The notes: a model not told the origin generated them from the letters alone. A stretch of 64,000 bases of DNA from Candidatus Brachythrix odensensis (GCA_016714465.1 JADKDT010000017.1:17770-81769); one strand, 5' to 3'. Positions 52,976 to 62,174 are shown, counted from the first letter of the stretch. Program-made: numbers and translations.

Positions 52976-53856
52976 TGCGCGTAGCGCTTCTCAAGCGCCT
53001 GATATTCCGGCAACTGGACCAGCCGCTGACGCTCATCCCAGTCGAGCATGCGCGGAAGCGCGGCCCGCGAGTCGCCATCCCGTTTGAGCTCGCGCAGCGC
53101 CTCGAGCCCGGCTTTGGCAGCCACCCGCAGGACCAAACTCGGATGAATGACGATCCGATAGCCAAAGGCCGCGAGCTCTGCATGGGTGAAGAGCGGGGTC
53201 TTGGCGCCCTCGACCATGTTGAAGAGCATCGGCGCGCCCACGGCCGCCGGAAGCGCGGCGACCTGCTCGCGCGTCGTCGGCGCATCGACGAAGATCACGT
53301 CCGCGCCCGCTTCGGCATAGCGCCGGCCGCGCATAACCGCCTCGTCGAACCCGTGGGTGGCCAGGCTGTCGGTGCGGGCGATGATGACGAAGTCCGGGTC
53401 CCGCCGGGCGTCGACGGCCGCCCGAATCTTGTGGGCCATCTCGCCCGGGTCGATAACGTCCTTGCCGTCGAAGTGGCCGCAGCGCTTGGGACTGACCTGG
53501 TCCTCGAGCTGAATGGCGGCCGCGCCGGCGGCCTCGAACGCGCGGGCGGTCCGCAGCACATTGACCGCGTTGCCATAGCCCGTGTCGGCGTCGGCGATGA
53601 CCGGGACCGGGACGGATTCGGCGATGCGCCGAACGGCCTCAAGCGACTCACTGAAACTCACCAGACCGATGTCCGGCGCGCCGAGCAGCGTATTGGCAAT
53701 GGCGGCACCCGAGGCGTACACGGCGGAGAAGCCGGCCTCAACGATCAGGCGGGCGGTCAGAGCGTCGGCCGCTCCTGGCGCGACGATAAGGCCCTGCGCC
53801 GCAAGCATGCGGCGCAGGGCGCGGGCGGGAGGTTCGTGGTGGCTGATGACAGACAT
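52972..53856 (-). CDS. Isocitrate lyase/PEP mutase superfamily protein (PrpB-like)
   Basis: TIM-barrel enzyme of 294 residues related to methylisocitrate lyase and PEP mutase. Motifs: VAPGAADALTARLIVEAGFS, VIADADTGYGN (Mg-binding Asp pair), AIQLEDQVSPKRCGHFDGK with the lyase signature KRCGH (catalytic Cys), and VIIARTDSLATHGFDEA. The KRCGH motif supports C-C lyase activity over mutase activity. No prpC or prpD lies nearby, so 2-methylisocitrate is not assured as substrate. It lies directly after the YqeB-like gene (0-1 bp gap) and overlaps the DUF2071 gene. Confidence 0.9.
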   Translation of the reverse strand: MSVISHHEPPARALRRMLAAQGLIVAPGAADALTARLIVEAGFSAVYASGAAIANTLLGAPDIGLVSFSESLEAVRRIAESVPVPVIADADTGYGNAVNVLRTARAFEAAGAAAIQLEDQVSPKRCGHFDGKDVIDPGEMAHKIRAAVDARRDPDFVIIARTDSLATHGFDEAVMRGRRYAEAGADVIFVDAPTTREQVAALPAAVGAPMLFNMVEGAKTPLFTHAELAAFGYRIVIHPSLVLRVAAKAGLEALRELKRDGDSRAALPRMLDWDERQRLVQLPEYQALEKRYAQ

Positions 53857-54719
53857 TTAGTTGTACGCTGCCCGCATCGACAGGGCGGCCTCAACCACCC
53901 CGCCGCCGATGGCCAGGGCCTTGTCCGAGATCGCGTAGCAGTGGCTGACATCGGCCCGCGGATCGATGTCGGCGATCTTGAGCCCGCCTGGAACCTCGAT
54001 CCCATCATGGATCATGCCGCGCAGAATCCCGTCGATCGTTGCGCGCACCTCGGCGTGGCGGACCGCCTTTCGCTCGCCTGAGCGGGCCCCGTCGCGCGCC
54101 ACTGAGGTGACCTCGATCTCGGCGATTAAGTCGCCGGCCTTGACCCGATCGCCGATCGCGCGCCGGCTGACGACGATGCCGGCTTCGGGCGCGCGGACGA
54201 CACGCCGGGCGCTCTCGCCGCCAATCTCGCCGGGCAGGCCCGTATTGGGCTGGGCGCTGCCCTGGCGCAACACCCGGCCGAGATCATGCCCGCGCTGGGT
54301 TTCGACCACGGCATGGCAATCCACACCCACGCTGAAACCCGGGCCGCAGGCGATGACGACCGGCGCATCGGTGATATGCGTGCCGGTGTTGGTCTTGGCC
54401 AGAATCGCATCCACAACCACGTCGGGGCCAATGGCGGAAATGGCACGGCCCTCGGGGTCGACCATGACTGGAATTCCGTTGTTTCCCCACACATAAACGG
54501 CTTCGTCGGCGAAGTAAATCCGGTCGGCCTGGGCGCCTTCGACGGTAATCCGGCCTTCATACAAGGCCGAGGCAAACGCGACGCTGCGCCGGATGACCAG
54601 TGGACGCTCGAGATCCAGGCAAAGGACTCGAAGCCACAACGCCACAGCCGGTAGGCGACGCCGGTGCCGAGGTCGCCGGCCCCGCGGACGATGGCGATAG
54701 GAACTGCTCGTTTGGGCAC
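53857..54719 (-). CDS. YqeB/EF2563-like protein linked to selenium-dependent molybdenum hydroxylases (frameshifted)
   Basis: Protein of about 287 residues. The start is taken as GTG 54719 (MPKRAVPIAIVRGAGDLGTG), a Rossmann-like GxGDxG motif. One base is missing at about 54621-54626; the protein continues as VLCLDLERPLVIRRSVAFAS, ALYEGRITVEG, DVVVDAILAKTNTGT, VIACGPGFSVGVDCHAVVET and GIVVSRRAIGDRVKAGDLIAEI, the last a biotinyl-like hammerhead. The family is named for its co-occurrence with selenium-dependent molybdenum hydroxylases; its activity is not established. No xdh genes are in the window, though a molybdate transporter lies 53 kb away. First gene of an operon with the PrpB-like and DUF2071 genes. 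Confidence 0.82.
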
Positions 54720-54758
54720 ATTGACATTATGCCCGACCAGAGGCTGTCCAAGAAACAT

Positions 54759-54807
54759 CGGCGAGACCGCAATCCCCGCGCTTCGCGCGGGGATTGCGGT
54801 CTCGCCG
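54759..54807. repeat. Family-A palindromic element (copy 5)
   Basis: 23-bp perfect arms (CGGCGAGACCGCAATCCCCG on the left), preceded by a degenerate left flank GAGGCTGTCCAAGAAACAT. It lies between the DtxR-type gene and the YqeB-like gene, both minus strand, 40 bp upstream of the latter's start. Confidence 0.88.
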
Positions 54808-54817
54808 GTGTTTTCGA

Positions 54818-55489
54818 TCAGGTCGCAGCGACGACGAAGACGTCTTGCGCAAAGGCGCGTTCGAGGATTTGCTCCGCGCGCAGACTGCCATCCGCCACGA
54901 TCGACACGGTAAGGGTGCCGTCTTCGGCGTTGCGGGCGACGACGCGCACGCGCACCCCGGGCCGCAGACCGAGCCGGGCTGCCCGGCGCAAAACCTCAGG
55001 GTCGGCATCCCGCACGCGTTCGACACGGGCATCCTCCCCAAGCGGCGTTTCGGACAGCGACCGGCGCGACACCGCGGCGACGGTGCCATCCTTGGCCGGA
55101 ATCGGATCGCCGTGCGGATCGCGGGTCGGATTGCCCAACATCCGGACCATGGCCTCTTCGAAATCCTCGCTGATGGCATGTTCGAGCTTCTCGGCCTCAT
55201 CGTGGACCTTGTCCCACGGATAGCCCATGGCGCTGGTGAGATACAGCTCGATCAGGCGGTGATGGCGAATCACTTCGAGCGCGATCTTGCGCCCATTCAT
55301 GGTCAGCGAGGCGCCCTGATACGGCTCCCAGGCGATGAGCTTCATCTCATCAAGCTTCTTGAGCATGCCGGTCACCGAGGCAGCCGCCACCCCAAGGCGT
55401 TCGGCCAGGGCGTTGGTCGTGGCGCGCGTGCCATCCTCGCGCAACGCGTAAATGGCCTTCAGGTAGTTCTGCACCGACTCGGACAACAT
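54818..55489 (-). CDS. DtxR/MntR-family metal-dependent transcriptional regulator
   Basis: Metal-sensing repressor of 223 residues. The winged helix has VQNYLKAIYALREDGTRATT, then LAERLGVAAASVTGMLKKLDEMKLI. The dimerisation/metal domain has RHHRLIELYLTSAMGYPWDK, VHDEAEKLEHAISEDFEEAM, with metal-ligand candidates Glu/His in HDEAEKLEH. The C-terminal SH3-like FeoA-type domain covers about 150-223. Whether it senses Fe or Mn is not clear. It is divergent from plsY. The two -10 boxes (GATAAT on each strand) form an inverted repeat at 55498-55525, where the regulator could bind its own promoter. Confidence 0.92.
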   Translation of the reverse strand: MLSESVQNYLKAIYALREDGTRATTNALAERLGVAAASVTGMLKKLDEMKLIAWEPYQGASLTMNGRKIALEVIRHHRLIELYLTSAMGYPWDKVHDEAEKLEHAISEDFEEAMVRMLGNPTRDPHGDPIPAKDGTVAAVSRRSLSETPLGEDARVERVRDADPEVLRRAARLGLRPGVRVRVVARNAEDGTLTVSIVADGSLRAEQILERAFAQDVFVVAAT

Positions 55490-55497
55490 GGGGTTGT

Positions 55498-55525
55498 ATT
55501 ATCGCGAATCCGTTTCCACGATAAT
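55498..55525. promoter_or_regulatory. Back-to-back leaderless promoters of the DtxR-type gene and plsY
   Basis: ATTATCG (55498-55504) and CGATAAT (55519-55525) form an inverted repeat. Read outward, each arm is a GATAAT -10 box, ending 8 nt before ATG 55489 and 10 nt before ATG 55536. A repressor bound here would block both genes. Confidence 0.5.
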
Positions 55526-55535
55526 GCCACCTCTC

Positions 55536-56183
55536 ATGTCGATCCTCATCGTTGTCGTGTGCGCCCTGGCCGGCTATCTTGTCGGCTCGATCCCGTTTGG
55601 CTATCTCATTGTGCGGGCCGTAAAGGGCGTGGATCTGCGCTCGGTCGGCAGCGGGCGCACGGGGGGGACCAACGCCTATCGCGCGGCGGGCCTGCCGGCC
55701 GGAATCGCGACCGCGATCCTGGACACGATCAAGGGCGTCGTATGCGTCCTGATCATCCGCGCCCTGGGCCTGGGCGATGCGACTCAAGGCTGGGCCGAGG
55801 CAATGGCCGGCATCGGGGTGGTGCTCGGCCACAACGCCTCGATCTTCCTGAACTTCGCCGGCGGCGCCGGCGGCGCGACGGCGGTGGGCACCTCCCTGGT
55901 CTACCTGCCCGCGGCCGGGCTGGCCGCGCTGGTGGTCGGGGTGTTCTTCCTCGTCATCGTCGGCTATCCCTTCATGGCCTCGATCCTGGCCGCCCTGACC
56001 GCGGCCATCGGACTGACCCTCGCGGCGGTCGCGGGCGCGGTACCGGCATCCTACGCAGCCTTCGGCTGGGGGATCGTCGCCATCATCTGTTACGCGCTCC
56101 GGCCCAACATCGTGCGGTTTGCAAAGGGCCAGGAGAAGCGGGTAGGACTTTTCGCCGGCAAAGGGGTGGTGGATAAGGTTTGA
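55536..56183 (+). CDS. plsY: Glycerol-3-phosphate acyltransferase PlsY
   Basis: Membrane acyltransferase of about 215 residues that transfers acyl from acyl-phosphate to glycerol 3-phosphate. Motif 1 is VGSGRTGGTNAYRAAG (normally SGNxGATN), motif 2 the GLPAG region, motif 3 GHNASIFLNFAGGAGGATAVG (normally GHxxxxFxxFxGGKG, here A replaces K). Five to six transmembrane helices are seen. ATG 55536 is preferred over ATG 55524 because GATAAT overlaps the latter. The last codons (VVDKV, stop TGA at 56181) lie inside a short-repeat array, so the C-terminus may have been altered. Confidence 0.9.
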   Translation: MSILIVVVCALAGYLVGSIPFGYLIVRAVKGVDLRSVGSGRTGGTNAYRAAGLPAGIATAILDTIKGVVCVLIIRALGLGDATQGWAEAMAGIGVVLGHNASIFLNFAGGAGGATAVGTSLVYLPAAGLAALVVGVFFLVIVGYPFMASILAALTAAIGLTLAAVAGAVPASYAAFGWGIVAIICYALRPNIVRFAKGQEKRVGLFAGKGVVDKV

Positions 56184-56425
56184 TCAGGTGGGGTAAGGTT
56201 TGATCAGGTGGGTAAGGTGTGGTCAGGCATATCACGCGCGCGAGGTTATCATCGCCGTCCACCTGATCAAACCTTATCCACCTTATCCACTTGATCAAAC
56301 CTGACCCCACCTGACCAAACCTGATCCACCTGATCAAACCTCACCCACCTGACCAATCCTGATCCACCTGATCAAACCTTACCCACCTGACCAAACCTGA
56401 TCCACCTGATCAAACCTGATCAAAC
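56169..56425. repeat. Short-repeat array of TGATCA-containing units, inverted halves
   Basis: The left part (56169-56226) repeats AAGGTTTGATCAGGTGG-like units. The right part (56259-56425) carries the reverse complement (CCACCTGATCAAACCTTA and variants) about eight times at 11-34 bp spacing. A unique 32-bp segment (56227-56258) separates them. Variation is mainly A/C at fixed positions (GATCA/GACCA; TTATCC/TTACCC). It starts in the last codons of plsY and ends 28 bp before the PIG-L gene. Confidence 0.9.
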
Positions 56426-56452
56426 GACAACGAACAAACGAGAAAACACGAC

Positions 56453-57163
56453 ATGCCCGAATTCATCCCCTCCTCCGCCATGGTCATCGTCGCCCACCCG
56501 GACGACATCGAGTTCGGCTGCGCCGGCACGGTCGCCAAGTGGACGCGCCGAGGCTGCCGGGTGGTGTATGTGCTGACGACCAGCGGAAATGGCGGCACGC
56601 ATGACGCCCAGTACACCCGCGACACGATCGGCGCGCATCGCGAGCAGGAACAGAGCGCGGCCGCGGCGCTGTGCGGCGTGACCGAAGTCGAATACCTGCG
56701 CTACAACGACGGCGAAGTTGTTCCCAGCCTGCAGCTACGCAAGGACTTTGTGCGGATGATCCGCAAGCACAGGCCGCAGGTCGTCATCGCGATGGACCCG
56801 ACCACGATGTATTACGGGAATGGCTATATCAACCACCCCGATCACCGGGCGGTCGGCGTAGCCACCCTGGATGCCATCGCGCCGGTCGCGTCGATGCCGC
56901 TCATGTACCCCGAGCTGGGCGAGGCCCACAAGGTGCACGAGGTGTGGCTGATGATGAACGGCAACAACGACACTTGGGTCGACATCAGCGAGACGATCGA
57001 GACTAAACGCGAGGCGCTGCGCCTGCACAAGAGCCAGGTCGACGACGAGGCGGTCAAGATGGTCGACCGCTGGGCGATGGAGTCGGGCAAGGGCCTGGTC
57101 CCAGCCGAGGACTACAAGGTCATGCAGCTTGTGAAGCGCGAGGAGCCGAAGCCGGAGGGCTGA
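56453..57163 (+). CDS. PIG-L/LmbE family deacetylase
   Basis: Zinc-dependent deacetylase of 236 residues acting on GlcNAc-type substrates. The metal motif AHPDDIEFGCAGTVAKW (His, Asp, Asp) and the third ligand in INHPDHRAVGVATLDA are present. TTSGNGGTHDAQYTRDTIG and REQEQSAAAALCGVTEVEYL are typical. In other bacteria such enzymes act in mycothiol, bacillithiol or glycolipid synthesis; no partner genes are nearby, so the substrate is open. The start follows directly on the short-repeat array and has no clear ribosome site. Confidence 0.9.
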   Translation: MPEFIPSSAMVIVAHPDDIEFGCAGTVAKWTRRGCRVVYVLTTSGNGGTHDAQYTRDTIGAHREQEQSAAAALCGVTEVEYLRYNDGEVVPSLQLRKDFVRMIRKHRPQVVIAMDPTTMYYGNGYINHPDHRAVGVATLDAIAPVASMPLMYPELGEAHKVHEVWLMMNGNNDTWVDISETIETKREALRLHKSQVDDEAVKMVDRWAMESGKGLVPAEDYKVMQLVKREEPKPEG

Positions 57164-57896
57164 TCGAGCGGGCTTTCAGACTGATGAGACCGCGCGGTTT
57201 TTGAAACCCGCGAGGTCATTTTGGGAAGACCGCGGTTGGCAGGGTTACGTAATGACGACCCTGGCCGGCCAAAGCCTACGCTCCATGGGCGAAAGTACAT
57301 CGTTGGAGCTTAGGCTTTAGCCAGCCAGGGTACTCCGTACGTTGGATAGTGCGCGTCATGCGCGGATGAGGGCGACGAACCTCTCGGCGCCCAGGATTCC
57401 ACTTCGTTCCAGCCTGGGCAATCGACGGCCGCGCCGACGGCGCGGGCATGGCGCATACCGGAAGTTGGGTAGGGGAGGCTCGCGGACGGCCCCACCCGTC
57501 TCGCACCTCGGCGCCGGCGGGCCGGCCAAACCTGGCCCTGGGCCAGATTCGCCCGGCCGTGCAGGCCGACGAACATGGGGTTATTCGCCTAAATCCGCCC
57601 TTGCCCAGCACCCCGGCAGGGGTGCCAGCGGGTAGCCGGGGGTGAGCGAAGCGACACCCCGGAAATCGCAATCCGCGCCGGAGCGCAATCATCCCGGGGC
57701 CCTTCGACAAGCTCAGGGCCCCGCGTTCCATGGTTCCGCAGGTGGAGCCCACCATGGAGGTGGGCCCCACCTGCGCCAATCCTCTCTACGCCTGCGCTAA
57801 TGCTGCCCGATATAATCCAACGGTTACCGTAACGAATTCCAACCGCCTTGTCCTGCCCCCAGTCCGGGTCAGGCACACGCGGCCGCGCACGCTGCT
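57164..57896. other. Gene-free 733-bp region with degenerate repeats before secA
   Basis: No coding frame here is convincing. It holds an imperfect hairpin at about 57259-57325 (GGCCAAAGCCTACGCTCC / GGAGCTTAGGCTTTAGCC), a GGGGTGAGCGAAGCGACACCCC palindrome near 57640-57661, the 17-mer CCTTCGACAAGCTCAGG at 57701, a hairpin CAGGTGGAGCCCACC / GGTGGGCCCCACCTG at about 57739-57774, and a TATAAT at 57811-57816 that may drive secA with a leader of about 75 nt. The composition and stacked repeats suggest a decayed or repeat-collecting region. Confidence 0.7.
57701..57717 (+). repeat. CCTTCGACAAGCTCAGG dispersed repeat (copy 3)
   Basis: Intergenic copy, flanked by GGGGC and GCCCCGC so that it sits in a short GGGGCCC/GGGCCCC context. 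Confidence 0.8.
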
Positions 57897-60800
57897 ATGT
57901 TTAAAAACTTACTCACCAAAATCGTTGGCTCCGAAAGCGAAAAGGCCCTGGCCAAACTGAGCGGCCTGGCCGACGCCTGCGCCCGCCTCGAAGCCGACTT
58001 CCAGAAGCTGACCGACGCCGAACTCAAGGCCAAGACCGAAGAGTTTCGGGGCCGCCTGAATGAGGGCGAGACCCTCGACCAGCTCATGCCCGAGGCCTTC
58101 GCCACCGTGCGCGAAGCCGCCCGGCGCGTGACCGGGATGCGCCACTACGACGTCCAGCTCGTCGGCGGCGCGCTGCTGCACCAGGGCAAGATCTCCGAGA
58201 TGCGCACCGGCGAAGGCAAAACCCTGGTCGCCCCCCTGCCCCTGTATCTCAACGCCCTGACCGGCCTTGGGGCGCATCTGGTCACCCAGAACGACTACCT
58301 GGCCAAGCGCGACGCGCAGTGGATGGGCGCCGTCTACCACGCCCTGGGCATGAGCACCGGCATCCTGCAGAGCTCAGGCGAGGGCCGGCCCGATGACTCG
58401 ACGTATGTCTATGATCCCGAGTACCCGTCCCGCGACGATCGCTTCCTGCGCCTGCGCCCGGTCCGCCGCCGCGAAGCCTACCTGTGCGACATCACCTACG
58501 GCACCAACAACGAATACGGCTTCGACTACCTGCGCGACAACATGACCCAGGAGTTGAGCGAGTGCTCGCAGCGGGTGGACGAAACGGGCCAGCCCCTGCT
58601 GCACTTCGCCGTCATCGACGAAGTCGACAACCTGCTCATCGACGAGGCCCGCACCCCGTTGATCATCTCCGGGCCGGCCGACGAGCCCTCGCCGCTCTAC
58701 AAGCGCTTCGCCGAGCTCGTCACCCGCCTCACGCCGAGCGTCAAGAACGACTTTAAGGAAGCCGACGGCGACTACATCGTCGAAGCCCGCTCCAAGAACG
58801 TCACCCTGACCGAGGAAGGCGTCAACCGGATCGAGAAGTGGCTGGGCATCTCGAACCTGTACGCGACCGAGCACTCGGACATGACCCCGTATCTCGACAA
58901 CGCGCTGCGCGCGCATGTGATCTTCGAGAAGGACCGCGACTACGTCGTCAGCGACAAGCAGGAAATCATCATCGTCGATGAATTCACTGGACGTCTGATG
59001 TACGGCCGGCGCTTCAGCGAGGGCCTGCACCAGGCCATCGAAGCCAAGGAAGGCGTCAAGGTCCAGCGCGAGAGCTTCACTTACGCCACGATCACCTTCC
59101 AGAACTTCTTCCGGATGTATGACAAGCTGTCCGGCATGACCGGCACGGCCATGACCGAGTCGGAAGAGTTCTTCAAGATCTACAACCTGGAAGTCGTGCC
59201 GCTGCCCACCAACATCGAGTACATGGCGCAGCAGAAGAAGCTCATCCCGCAGCCCGACAAGTTCGTCGACGGCACGCCGATTACGACCTACGTCGAACCA
59301 AAGTCACAACGGAAATACTTTAAGCGTCTCGATTACCCGGACCTGGTCTACAAGAACACCCCGGCCAAGTTTCAGGCCGTCGCCGACGAGATCATCAGCA
59401 TCAGCAAGTCCGGCCGGCCGGTCCTGGTTGGCACCATCGCGATCGAGACCAGCGAAATGCTGAGCAAGCTGCTCGAGCGCAAGGGCGTCAAGCACGAGGT
59501 GCTCAACGCCAAACAGCACGAGCGCGAGGCCGTCGTCATCGCCCAGGCCGGGCGCTACGGCTCGGTCACCATCGCCACCAACATGGCCGGACGCGGCGTC
59601 GACATTCTGCTGGGCGGCAACGCCGAGGGCATCGCCCGCGACCGGTTGCGCAAGCAGGGGCTTGACCTGACCCAGGCGCCCAAGGAAGTCTGGGAGACCG
59701 AACTCGCGCAGGCCGAAGACGAGGTCGCAGAGGACAAGAAGAAGGTCGTGGCGCTGGGCGGGCTGCATGTGGTCGGGACCGAGCGCCACGAGGCCCGCCG
59801 CATCGACAACCAGCTTCGCGGGCGCTGCGCCCGCCAGGGCGACCCCGGCAGCGCGCGCTTCTTCGTGTCACTCGACGACGAGCTCATGCGCCGCTTCGGC
59901 GGCGAGCGGGTCAAGGGCCTGATGGACCGGATGAAGCTCGAAGACGATGTGCCGCTCGAATACGGCATCCTGAGCAAGTCGATCGAGCAGGCTCAGGAAA
60001 AGGTCGAGGGCTACAACTTCGATGTGCGCAAACACGTCATCCAGTACGACGACGTCATCAACAAGCAGCGCGAGGTGATCTATCACCAGCGCCGGACGAT
60101 CCTGGAGAAGGACGATCTGCGCGATGACGTCATGCAGATGATCGAAGAGCAGATCAAAGCCATGGTGACCGAGCACACCCAGGGCGATCTGCCCGAGAAC
60201 TGGGACTTGATGGGCCTGGCCAACGAAGCGCGGACCATCCTGCCGCTCCCGAAGGACTTCAAGTGGGAAGCCTGGGCCAAGGGCACCCGCGACGAGATCA
60301 TCGACCAGTTGGACGAAATCTCAGTAAGCCGCTATGACGCCGGCTTGCGCGACACGGCCGCCAACATTCACACCCAGGTCAAGCTGGCCAACCTCACCCT
60401 GACGGATATGAAGTCCTCGCGTGAGATGTTGCTGCGTTGCATTGACGTCTGGCTGCGCAAGACGCTTGACGCGAAGGTGGTTGGCGATCTCGAGGCGGCC
60501 AAGACCGGGCTGAACGATCTGCCCGAATCAATGCGCGACGAGGTGGCCGAGGCCTTCCAAAATGGCGTGCGGTTGTATCGCGATCGCTCGCTCATGATTC
60601 AGACCGTCGACCAGTACTGGATCCGGCACCTGACCGACCTCGACGAGCTGCGCGAGGGCATCGGCCTGCGGGCCTATGGCCAGCGCGACCCGCTGGTCGC
60701 GTATCGCCAGGAAGCCAGCAACACCTACGCCGAGCTGCTCGATCAGATCCGCGAGACGGTCGTGCAGCGCATCTTCAGCGTGCAGATTGCCGCCGCCGCG

Positions 60801-61049
60801 GCCCCGGCCGCCACCCAGCAGCGTGCCACGCCGGCCCGGACGAGCGCGCCCCTGGGCGGCGGACAGCCCCGGCCGGCGCCATCGCAGCTGCGCGCGTCGG
60901 GCGGTAGTTCGGCCGCGGCCGCGCCCAAGCCCGTCGCGAAGGGCGGGGTCAAGGTCGGCCGTAACGACGTGTGTCCCTGGTGCAACTCGGGCAAGAAGGT
61001 CAAGCACTGCGACTGCGAAGGCGCGCGAAAGTTCCGCGGCGAGATATAG
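57897..61049 (+). CDS. secA: Preprotein translocase ATPase SecA
   Basis: Motor ATPase of Sec export, 1050 residues, longer than the 901 of E. coli. DEAD motor 1: MRTGEGKTLVAPLPLYLNAL (Walker A-like), LVTQNDYLAKRDA, DITYGTNNEYGFDYLRDNM and VIDEVDNLLIDEARTPLIIS (Walker B). A preprotein cross-linking region follows. Motor 2: GTIAIETSEMLSKLLERKGV, VTIATNMAGRGVDILLGGNA and IDNQLRGRCARQGDPGSARF. The helical wing and scaffold follow. A Pro/Ala-rich linker precedes the zinc-binding SEC-C tail (GRNDVCPWCNSGKKVKHCDC). The frame is intact over 3.1 kb. It stands alone, ending 17 bp before a hairpin. Confidence 0.97.
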   Translation: MFKNLLTKIVGSESEKALAKLSGLADACARLEADFQKLTDAELKAKTEEFRGRLNEGETLDQLMPEAFATVREAARRVTGMRHYDVQLVGGALLHQGKISEMRTGEGKTLVAPLPLYLNALTGLGAHLVTQNDYLAKRDAQWMGAVYHALGMSTGILQSSGEGRPDDSTYVYDPEYPSRDDRFLRLRPVRRREAYLCDITYGTNNEYGFDYLRDNMTQELSECSQRVDETGQPLLHFAVIDEVDNLLIDEARTPLIISGPADEPSPLYKRFAELVTRLTPSVKNDFKEADGDYIVEARSKNVTLTEEGVNRIEKWLGISNLYATEHSDMTPYLDNALRAHVIFEKDRDYVVSDKQEIIIVDEFTGRLMYGRRFSEGLHQAIEAKEGVKVQRESFTYATITFQNFFRMYDKLSGMTGTAMTESEEFFKIYNLEVVPLPTNIEYMAQQKKLIPQPDKFVDGTPITTYVEPKSQRKYFKRLDYPDLVYKNTPAKFQAVADEIISISKSGRPVLVGTIAIETSEMLSKLLERKGVKHEVLNAKQHEREAVVIAQAGRYGSVTIATNMAGRGVDILLGGNAEGIARDRLRKQGLDLTQAPKEVWETELAQAEDEVAEDKKKVVALGGLHVVGTERHEARRIDNQLRGRCARQGDPGSARFFVSLDDELMRRFGGERVKGLMDRMKLEDDVPLEYGILSKSIEQAQEKVEGYNFDVRKHVIQYDDVINKQREVIYHQRRTILEKDDLRDDVMQMIEEQIKAMVTEHTQGDLPENWDLMGLANEARTILPLPKDFKWEAWAKGTRDEIIDQLDEISVSRYDAGLRDTAANIHTQVKLANLTLTDMKSSREMLLRCIDVWLRKTLDAKVVGDLEAAKTGLNDLPESMRDEVAEAFQNGVRLYRDRSLMIQTVDQYWIRHLTDLDELREGIGLRAYGQRDPLVAYRQEASNTYAELLDQIRETVVQRIFSVQIAAAAAPAATQQRATPARTSAPLGGGQPRPAPSQLRASGGSSAAAAPKPVAKGGVKVGRNDVCPWCNSGKKVKHCDCEGARKFRGEI

Positions 61050-61066
61050 GAGCCAACCCAACCCGT

Positions 61067-61121
61067 CTGGAGGCAAAACACTCGCCCCGCGCAAAGCGCG
61101 GGGCGAGTGTTTTGCCTCCAG
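61067..61121. terminator. Perfect hairpin between secA and the oxidoreductase gene
   Basis: 26-bp arms (CTGGAGGCAAAACACTCGCC on the left) around an AAA loop, between convergent genes. The inner CCGCGC/GCGCGG resembles the family-A core. Confidence 0.65.
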
Positions 61122-61136
61122 TAACCAAGGCCTGGG

Positions 61137-62174
61137 TCATCCGCCCAACACCGCCGCCCTTGGATCGTCCACGAGCACGAGCGGCAGGTCAATTCGCCTG
61201 CCGCGCCGGGCAGACTCGTAGGTGGCGAAGATCAACTCAGTCGCCTTGAGCGCCCGCGCGCCTGAGGTCTCGGGCTCGCGGCCTTCCTTGAGCGCGTCCA
61301 GCGCATCCGCAATGCTCACGGCCACAGTCGCTCCGAAGCCTTCCCATTCGGTGGTCGGCGCATCGACGGGCGTCCAGGCGGATTGGCCCCTACCCCACAT
61401 CCGCAGCATCGGCTTGAACTGCAACCCGACTTCAATCATCCCGTCGGCGCCGATCAAACGAATCGAAGCCTCAAAGGGGTCGGTCACCCGGGTCAGGGCC
61501 AGGCCGGTGACGCCGTTCCTGAAGCCGACCCAGCTCACCGCTTGACGTTCCATCTTCACCCCAAAAACGGTCGGCCCGCCCGGGGCCTCGACCTGGCCCA
61601 GAACCCATTCGGCCGGAGTTTCCTCGTTGAAGAAGAAGAGCATGTCGAACCAGTGCGTCCCCCAGTCATAAAGATTCGGGCAGACGGCCTCCATGCGCTG
61701 AAGCCTGCCAATGGCGCCATCCCGCAGCAACGCCCGCGCCTTGGTGAATGGCGCGCCAAACCGGCGCTGGTGATTGAAGCCAAGCTGCGTGCCGGCGGCG
61801 GCGCACGCCTCGACCATTCGCCTGGCGTCCGCGTAGGTCACGGCCATCGGCTTCTCGCAATACACCGCCCGTGTGCCTGCCTCGGCGGCGGCGATCACCA
61901 TCTCGGCGTGCAGATGCGGCCACACGCACACGCTGACCATGTCGAGCTTCTCCTCGCGCAGCATCCGGATGTAGTCGATGTACAGCCGATCCGCGCCGTA
62001 ATCGGCCTGAAAGGCCTCGGCGTTGGCCAGGACAACGTCAGCCAGCGCGACGATGCGGGCACCGGGATAGGCGAGATAGGCCTTGGCGTGAGCGTGGGCG
62101 ATGCCACCGCCCGTCGCCCCGGGCGTGCCGCGTGGGCGGCCGCAGCCGATGATGCCGATTCTCAGTTCAGTCAT
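61137..62174 (-). CDS. Gfo/Idh/MocA family oxidoreductase
   Basis: NAD(P)-dependent sugar or inositol dehydrogenase-like protein of 345 residues. The Rossmann motif is IGIIGCGRPRGTPG, with an insertion of GRPRGTPGATGGG not seen in most members. The signature AVYCEKPMAVTYADARRMVEA contains the catalytic EKP Lys. The C-terminal domain has NLYDWGTHWFDMLFFF with the conserved D-x3-H. The natural substrate is unknown. It is downstream of a sugar isomerase-like gene on the same strand, with a family-A palindrome between. Together they suggest polyol or inositol-type catabolism. Confidence 0.9.
   Translation of the reverse strand: MTELRIGIIGCGRPRGTPGATGGGIAHAHAKAYLAYPGARIVALADVVLANAEAFQADYGADRLYIDYIRMLREEKLDMVSVCVWPHLHAEMVIAAAEAGTRAVYCEKPMAVTYADARRMVEACAAAGTQLGFNHQRRFGAPFTKARALLRDGAIGRLQRMEAVCPNLYDWGTHWFDMLFFFNEETPAEWVLGQVEAPGGPTVFGVKMERQAVSWVGFRNGVTGLALTRVTDPFEASIRLIGADGMIEVGLQFKPMLRMWGRGQSAWTPVDAPTTEWEGFGATVAVSIADALDALKEGREPETSGARALKATELIFATYESARRGRRIDLPLVLVDDPRAAVLGG

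Noticed and set aside
57350..57680. Possible structured RNA (RNase P-like or other)
   Set aside because: The region is GC-rich and can fold, but I could not find the conserved RNase P, tmRNA or SRP sequence motifs on either strand.
57276..57779. Hypothetical genes in the region before secA
   Set aside because: Pro/Arg-rich frames overlap degenerate palindromes and the 17-mer; no ribosome site, -10 box or family match.
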